From: Streptomyces smyrnaeus
GTDB taxonomy: Bacteria; Actinomycetota; Actinomycetes; Streptomycetales; Streptomycetaceae
DNA: 64,000 nucleotides
Reading direction: 5' to 3'
Assembly (NCBI RefSeq): GCF_017676345.1
Contig: NZ_JAFFZM010000002.1
Location: 248,001-312,000 of the forward strand
Shown in pieces: positions 59,273 through 64,000 of the stretch (the first letter of the stretch is position 1; the number at the start of each line of letters is the position of its first letter). Both the position numbers and the translations under genes were made by a program. The notes beneath the pieces were generated by a model, which had not been told where the DNA came from, ran no database searches, and saw only the letters and a list, made by a program, of their open reading frames with translations.

Positions 59273-61912
59273 GTGGACGCGGAGCTGACCAACAAGAGCC
59301 GGGACGCCATCAGCGCGGCCAACGACCGCGCGGTGAGCGACGGCCACCCCGACATCACCCCCGCCCATCTGCTCCTCGCCCTGCTCACGGGCGAGGACAA
59401 CGAGAACATCCAGGACCTGATCGCCGCCGTCGAGGCCGACCAGGCGGCGCTGCGCTCGGGCGCCGAGCGGCAGCTCGCGGCGCTTCCCACGGTGCAGGGC
59501 CAGACCGTCAGCCGGCCGCAGGCCGACCGCGATCTGCTCGCCGTCATCGCGGACGCCGCACAGCGTGCCAAGGACCTCGGCGACAGCTTCGTGTCCACCG
59601 AGCATCTGCTGATCGCGCTGGCCGCCAAGGGCGGAGCCAGCGGTGAGCTGCTCAAGCAGCAGGGCGCCGACGAGAAGAAGCTGCTGGACGCCTTCAACGC
59701 GCAGCGCGGCAGCAGGCGCATCACCGACCCGGACCCGGAGGGCACCTACAAGGCCCTGGAGAAGTTCGGCACCGATCTGACCGCCGCGGCCCGGGACGGC
59801 AAGCTGGACCCGGTCATCGGCCGGGACCAGGAGATCCGCCGTGTGGTGCAGGTGCTCTCCCGTCGTACGAAGAACAACCCCGTTCTCATCGGCGAGCCCG
59901 GTGTGGGCAAGACGGCCGTCGTCGAGGGACTGGCGCAGCGTGTGGTGAAGGGCGATGTGCCCGAGTCGCTGCGCAACAAGCGGCTGGTCGCCCTCGATCT
60001 GGGCGCCATGGTGGCGGGCGCCAAGTACCGCGGCGAGTTCGAGGAACGGCTCAAGACGGTGCTCTCCGAGATCAAGGAGAGCGACGGGCAGATCATCACC
60101 TTCATCGACGAGCTGCACACCGTCGTCGGCGCCGGGGCGGGCGGCGACTCCGCCATGGACGCGGGCAACATGCTCAAGCCGATGCTGGCCCGCGGTGAGC
60201 TGCGGATGGTCGGCGCCACGACGCTGGACGAGTACCGCGAGCGGATCGAGAAGGACGCGGCACTGGAGCGCCGCTTCCAGCAGGTGCTGGTCGCCGAGCC
60301 CACCGTGGAGGACTCCATCGCGATCCTGCGCGGGCTCAAGGGGCGCTACGAGGCGCACCACAAGGTGCAGATCTCCGACAGCGCGCTGGTGGCCGCCGCG
60401 GCGCTCTCGGACCGCTACATCACCTCCCGCTTCCTGCCCGACAAGGCCATCGACCTGGTGGACGAGGCGGCCTCCCGGCTCCGTATGGAGATCGACTCCT
60501 CCCCGGTCGAGATCGACGAGCTGCAGCGCTCGGTCGACCGGCTCCGGATGGAGGAGCTGGCGCTGGACAAGGAGACCGACCCGGCCTCCGTGGAGCGGCT
60601 GGAGCGGCTGCGCCGCGAGCTGGCCGACAAGGAGGAGGAGCTGCGTGGTCTGACCGCACGCTGGGAGAAGGAGAAGCAGGGCCTCAACCGGGTCGGTGAG
60701 CTGAAGGAGAAGCTGGACGAGCTGCGCGGCCAGGCGGAGCGCGCCCAGCGCGACGGCGACTTCGACACCGCCTCCAAGCTTCTGTACGGCGAGATCCCGG
60801 CCGTCGAGCGGGAGCTCGCGGCCGCCACCGAGGAGGAGGAAGAGGCCAAGAAGGAGGCTGCCGCGGGGCAGCCGGGCAAGGCCGACAAGATGGTCAAGGA
60901 GGAGGTCGGCTCGGACGACATCGCCGATGTCGTCGCCTCCTGGACCGGCATCCCGGCGGGCCGGCTGCTGGAGGGCGAGACGCAGAAGCTGCTGCGGATG
61001 GAGGAGGAGCTCGGTAAGCGGCTGATCGGTCAGACCGAGGCGGTGCGGGCGGTCTCCGACGCGGTGCGGCGCAGCCGGGCCGGTATCGCCGATCCCGACC
61101 GCCCCACCGGCTCCTTCATGTTCCTGGGCCCCACCGGTGTCGGTAAGACGGAGCTGGCCAAGGCGCTGGCCGACTTCCTGTTCGACGACGAGCGGGCCAT
61201 GGTCCGCATCGACATGAGCGAGTACGGCGAGAAGCACAGCGTGGCCCGACTCGTCGGCGCACCGCCCGGCTACGTCGGTTACGAGGAGGGCGGCCAGCTC
61301 ACCGAGGCCGTACGGCGGCGCCCGTACAGCGTCGTCCTGCTGGACGAGGTGGAGAAGGCGCACCACGAGGTCTTCGATGTGCTGCTGCAGGTCCTCGACG
61401 ACGGCCGGCTCACCGACGGCCAGGGCCGCACAGTCGACTTCCGCAACACCATCCTCATCCTCACCTCCAACCTGGGCAGCCAGTTCCTGATGGACCCCTT
61501 GGAGAAGGAGGAGGAGAAGCGCGAGCAGGTGCTCGCCGCGGTGCGGGCAGCCTTCCGCCCCGAGTTCCTCAACCGGCTGGACGACCTGGTCGTCTTCTCC
61601 GCGCTGGCCGGGGACGAGCTGCGGCGGATCGCCCGGCTCCAGGTGGACGCGCTCCAGGCGCGGCTCGCCGAACGGCGGCTGGAGCTGGATGTCACACCCG
61701 AGGCGCTGGACTGGCTGGCGGTCGAGGGCAACGACCCGGCCTACGGGGCGCGACCGCTGCGCCGGCTGGTGCAGACCGCCATCGGCGACCAGCTCGCGCG
61801 GGAGATCCTCGCCGGCGAGGTCCGCGACGGTGACACCGTTCGGGTGGACCGGGTCGAGGGCTGGGACGGTCTGATGGTGGGCTCGGCGCAGGGCGCGCCC
61901 GCGGCGGACTGA
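59273..61912 (+). CDS. clpB: ClpB disaggregase
   Basis: AAA+ disaggregase working with DnaK/DnaJ/GrpE, 879 aa. The N domain has the two Clp_N repeats ([36 protein letters not shown]). NBD1 has Walker A GEPGVGKT near residue 207 and [13 protein letters not shown]. The coiled-coil M domain, which marks ClpB rather than ClpC, spans about residues 410-540 ([20 protein letters not shown]). NBD2 has GPTGVGKT at residue 619 and [12 protein letters not shown]. The GTG start follows AGGAGGAGCGCAGGAG. HspR-controlled. Confidence 0.97.
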   Translation: MDAELTNKSRDAISAANDRAVSDGHPDITPAHLLLALLTGEDNENIQDLIAAVEADQAALRSGAERQLAALPTVQGQTVSRPQADRDLLAVIADAAQRAKDLGDSFVSTEHLLIALAAKGGASGELLKQQGADEKKLLDAFNAQRGSRRITDPDPEGTYKALEKFGTDLTAAARDGKLDPVIGRDQEIRRVVQVLSRRTKNNPVLIGEPGVGKTAVVEGLAQRVVKGDVPESLRNKRLVALDLGAMVAGAKYRGEFEERLKTVLSEIKESDGQIITFIDELHTVVGAGAGGDSAMDAGNMLKPMLARGELRMVGATTLDEYRERIEKDAALERRFQQVLVAEPTVEDSIAILRGLKGRYEAHHKVQISDSALVAAAALSDRYITSRFLPDKAIDLVDEAASRLRMEIDSSPVEIDELQRSVDRLRMEELALDKETDPASVERLERLRRELADKEEELRGLTARWEKEKQGLNRVGELKEKLDELRGQAERAQRDGDFDTASKLLYGEIPAVERELAAATEEEEEAKKEAAAGQPGKADKMVKEEVGSDDIADVVASWTGIPAGRLLEGETQKLLRMEEELGKRLIGQTEAVRAVSDAVRRSRAGIADPDRPTGSFMFLGPTGVGKTELAKALADFLFDDERAMVRIDMSEYGEKHSVARLVGAPPGYVGYEEGGQLTEAVRRRPYSVVLLDEVEKAHHEVFDVLLQVLDDGRLTDGQGRTVDFRNTILILTSNLGSQFLMDPLEKEEEKREQVLAAVRAAFRPEFLNRLDDLVVFSALAGDELRRIARLQVDALQARLAERRLELDVTPEALDWLAVEGNDPAYGARPLRRLVQTAIGDQLAREILAGEVRDGDTVRVDRVEGWDGLMVGSAQGAPAAD

Positions 61913-62025
61913 TCCGCCACCGGAGGGGCCGAAACGCGCCCCTCCGGTACTCGCGAGGCGCAGGGTTGTCATTGCGGGGGGCTGGTGCGGGAGGATGGCC
62001 GGAGCCGTATGAAGGGAACACCCAC

Positions 62026-62556
62026 GTGAGCATCGACCCGTCCTCGATCCCGAACTTCGGGGGCCAGCCCGAGGAGCCGGAGGAGTCCGGTCCCACCGGA
62101 CCGATCATCCCCGACCAGGACCTCGTCAAGCAGCTCCTGGACCAGATGGAGCTGAAGTACGTCGTCGACGACGAGGGAGACCTCGCGGCGCCGTGGGAGG
62201 AGTTCCGCACCTACTTCATGTTCCGGGGTGAGGCGGAGCAGCAGGTCTTCTCGGTCCGTACGTTCTACGACCGTCCGCACACCATCGAGGACAAGCCCAA
62301 GCTCCTCGAGGCCATCGACGACTGGAACCGTCGCACCCTGTGGCCCAAGGTCTACAGCCACACCCACGACGACGGCAGTGTCCGTCTGATCGGCGAGGCG
62401 CAGATGCTCGTCGGCACGGGTGTCTCGCTGGAGCACTTCGTCTCGTCCACGGTCAGCTGGGTGCGGGCCTCCATCGAGTTCGACAAGTGGCTGGTGGAGC
62501 AGTTCGGCCTGGAGAAGGACATCGACTCCTCCGAGGGTGACGGCGACAGCGCCTAG
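62026..62556 (+). CDS. YbjN-domain protein
   Basis: A 176-aa protein with a YbjN (bacterial sensory transduction-like, type III chaperone-like fold) domain from about residue 30 (LVKQLLDQMELKYVVDDEGD; RGEAEQQVFSVRTFYDRPHT; EAQMLVGTGVSLEHFVSSTV). The N-terminus is polar and the C-terminus acidic. The GTG at 62026 follows GAAGGGAAC. Role unknown; a terminator follows. Confidence 0.82.
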   Translation: MSIDPSSIPNFGGQPEEPEESGPTGPIIPDQDLVKQLLDQMELKYVVDDEGDLAAPWEEFRTYFMFRGEAEQQVFSVRTFYDRPHTIEDKPKLLEAIDDWNRRTLWPKVYSHTHDDGSVRLIGEAQMLVGTGVSLEHFVSSTVSWVRASIEFDKWLVEQFGLEKDIDSSEGDGDSA

Positions 62557-62576
62557 GCCGTCGGCACCCCGCCCGA

Positions 62577-62610
62577 GGGGCCGGGCGCACTTTCCGGTGC
62601 GCCCGGCCCC
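62577..62610 (+). terminator. Hairpin terminator
   Basis: Perfect 14-bp arms GGGGCCGGGCGCAC (62577-62590) and GTGCGCCCGGCCCC (62597-62610), 6-base loop, 20 bases after the YbjN gene stop. Confidence 0.8.
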
Positions 62611-62797
62611 TCGCGCTGTCCGCAGCCGCCCGCGCGCCCCCTGACACCCGTCAGGTACCGCGCAGCGTCCCGTGCCGGGAGACTCCTCAGCAGAGCGCGG
62701 GACCCGCGGCCGGGGGAAGCACGGGGGACGAGCGGGTCCCGCGCACGGGGGTCGCGGGCGGTCTCGGGGGAGCTCGCGAGCGCTGCGGGGCGGCGGG

Positions 62798-64000
62798 TCA
62801 GCCGGTGCCCGCCGCACCGCGCAGCCGCCGCACCGCGTCGGCCAGCACGCTCTCCTGTTTGCAGAACGCGAAGCGCACGTACGGTGCCCCTTCCGCTGCG
62901 TGGTCGTAGAAGACCTGGGTGGGCACGGCCACGACGCCGGCCCGTTCGGGGAGGGCCAGGCAGAAGGCGACGCCGTCGTCGGCGCCCAGCGGGCGGATGT
63001 CGGTGGTGATGAAGTAGGTGCCCGCCGGGTCGAAGACCTTGAAACCGGCCTCCCGCAGCCCGCCGGCCAGCAGGTCCCGCCGGGTGCGCAGGCCCTCCCG
63101 GAGCGCGGTGTAGTAGCTGTCGGGCAGCGCCAGTGCCTCGGCGACGGCGTACTGGAAGGGCCCGGCGGAGACGTAGGTCAGATACTGCTTGGCCGAGCGG
63201 ACCGCGGTCACCAGCGCTGGGGTGCCGGTGACCCAGCCGACCTTCCATCCCGTCAGCGAGAACGTCTTGCCGCTCGACGAGATGCTCACCGTGCGCTCGC
63301 GCATGCCGGGGAAGCCGGCCAGCGGGTGGTGCGCGCCGTCGAAGACCAGGTGCTCGTAGACCTCGTCGGTGACGGCGAGCAGATCGCGCTCCACGCACAG
63401 TTCGGCGACGGCGGCCAGCTCGTCGTGGCGCAGCACGGTGCCGGTGGGGTTGTGCGGGGTGTTGAGGAGGATGAGCCGGGTGCGGTCGGTGACCGCGTCG
63501 CGCAGTTCGTCCAGGTCGAGGTGGTAGGCGCCGTCGCGGGGGCGCAGGGTGACGGGCACGCGGGTGCCGCCCGCCATCGCGACGGAGGCGGCGTACGAGT
63601 CGTAGTACGGCTCCAGCGCGATCACCTCGTCCCCGGGCTCGACCAGGGCCAGCAGCGAGGCGGCGATGGCCTCGGTGGCACCGGCGGTGACCAGCACCTC
63701 GGTGTCCGGGTCGTACCGCAGGCCGTAGAAGCGCAGTTGGTGCTCGGCCACGGCCTCCCGCAGCTCGGGGATGCCCGGACCCGGCGGGTACTGGTTGCCG
63801 CGCCCGTCCCGCAGGGCGCGCACCGCGGCCTCCCGGATCTCCTCCGGGCCGTCCGTGTCGGGGAAGCCCTGCCCCAGATTGATGGCGCCGGTCCGGGCGG
63901 CGAGCGCGGACATCTCGGCGAAGATCGTGGTGCCGAACTCGGCGAGGCGGCGGTTGAGCAGCGGACGCCCTTGCCCGGTCTCCGTCCCGGAGGCACCCCG
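62798..64000 (-). CDS. PLP-dependent aminotransferase, class I/II (5' end outside window)
   Basis: Fold-type I aminotransferase, similar to DapC/kynurenine-type enzymes of actinobacteria. The frame is open to the window edge; an internal ATG at 63913 (MSALAARTGAINLGQGF) is not the start, because family-like sequence (LLNRRLAEFGTTIFAE) precedes it. PLP-site features are GATEAIAASLLALVEPGDEV, NTPHNPTGTV, VTDEVYEHLVF and the lysine in SISSSGKTFSLTGWKVGW. The substrate is not resolved. Confidence 0.92.
   Translation of the reverse strand, partial: RGASGTETGQGRPLLNRRLAEFGTTIFAEMSALAARTGAINLGQGFPDTDGPEEIREAAVRALRDGRGNQYPPGPGIPELREAVAEHQLRFYGLRYDPDTEVLVTAGATEAIAASLLALVEPGDEVIALEPYYDSYAASVAMAGGTRVPVTLRPRDGAYHLDLDELRDAVTDRTRLILLNTPHNPTGTVLRHDELAAVAELCVERDLLAVTDEVYEHLVFDGAHHPLAGFPGMRERTVSISSSGKTFSLTGWKVGWVTGTPALVTAVRSAKQYLTYVSAGPFQYAVAEALALPDSYYTALREGLRTRRDLLAGGLREAGFKVFDPAGTYFITTDIRPLGADDGVAFCLALPERAGVVAVPTQVFYDHAAEGAPYVRFAFCKQESVLADAVRRLRGAAGTG

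Noticed and set aside
59159..61972. 937-codon minus-strand frame opposite clpB
   Set aside because: Antisense shadow; clpB has full domain evidence.

Overview
The window is chromosomal DNA from a Streptomyces or a very close actinobacterial relative. The signs are very high GC with strong third-position bias, frequent GTG starts, 4-base ATGA/GTGA start-stop overlaps, the dnaK-grpE-dnaJ-hspR operon with HspR (HAIR) operators, a WXG-type secretion cluster, and a pSAM2-like actinomycete integrative and conjugative element (AICE) beside a tRNA-Gly gene.

Layout. Bases 1-4885: a NarL-type two-component pair (kinase cut by the window edge), then gluconate permease and kinase divergent from their GntR regulator. 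4995-9099: a two-TM channel protein with an odd selectivity filter, an XRE regulator with two coupled unknown genes, a SLOG-fold protein, a small hydrophobic protein and a DinB-like protein. 9184-12939: a three-subunit molybdenum aldehyde/xanthine oxidoreductase (PaoABC type). 13012-17307: a four-gene operon with two WXG-like proteins and two paralogous membrane-anchored proteins. 17584-24148: an FAD oxidoreductase, an Fpg/Nei glycosylase, a DUF72 protein, a lipoprotein and two membrane proteins. 24260-27830: a TetR-controlled MFS exporter plus FAD monooxygenase module. 28636-30492: a divergent AraC regulator and NAD(P)-binding protein.

Bases 30670-45193 are an accretion array of integrative elements at tRNA-Gly(CCC). 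Three 44-bp copies of the tRNA 3' half (30738, 33199, 45150) are attachment sites. Left of the first copy is only the 3' tail of an integrase. Between copies one and two is a 2.5-kb relic holding a NucS-like nuclease gene and a piece of a KorSA-type regulator. Between copies two and three is an approximately 12-kb AICE with cargo, pif-like Nudix, KorSA, Tra, Spd proteins, RepSA, Xis and Int. Several of its mobility genes look damaged: an integrase frameshift, an N-terminal tra frameshift, an amber codon in the DUF2637/Spd gene and no standard rep start codon. Its cargo includes a RAMA-CBS-CBS-HEPN protein with an RxxxxH ribonuclease motif, the best candidate here for an undescribed defence system.

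Bases 45452-62556 return to core genome: dcd, a phosphoribosyltransferase, a secreted SGNH esterase with a lectin tail, a YIP1 membrane protein, an anti-sigma-type ATPase, a large Fe-S oxidoreductase, dnaK-grpE-dnaJ-hspR, a D-Ala-D-Ala carboxypeptidase, clpB and a YbjN protein. HAIR sequences stand before dnaK and clpB, so HspR probably represses both and its own operon. The window ends inside a PLP aminotransferase gene on the minus strand.
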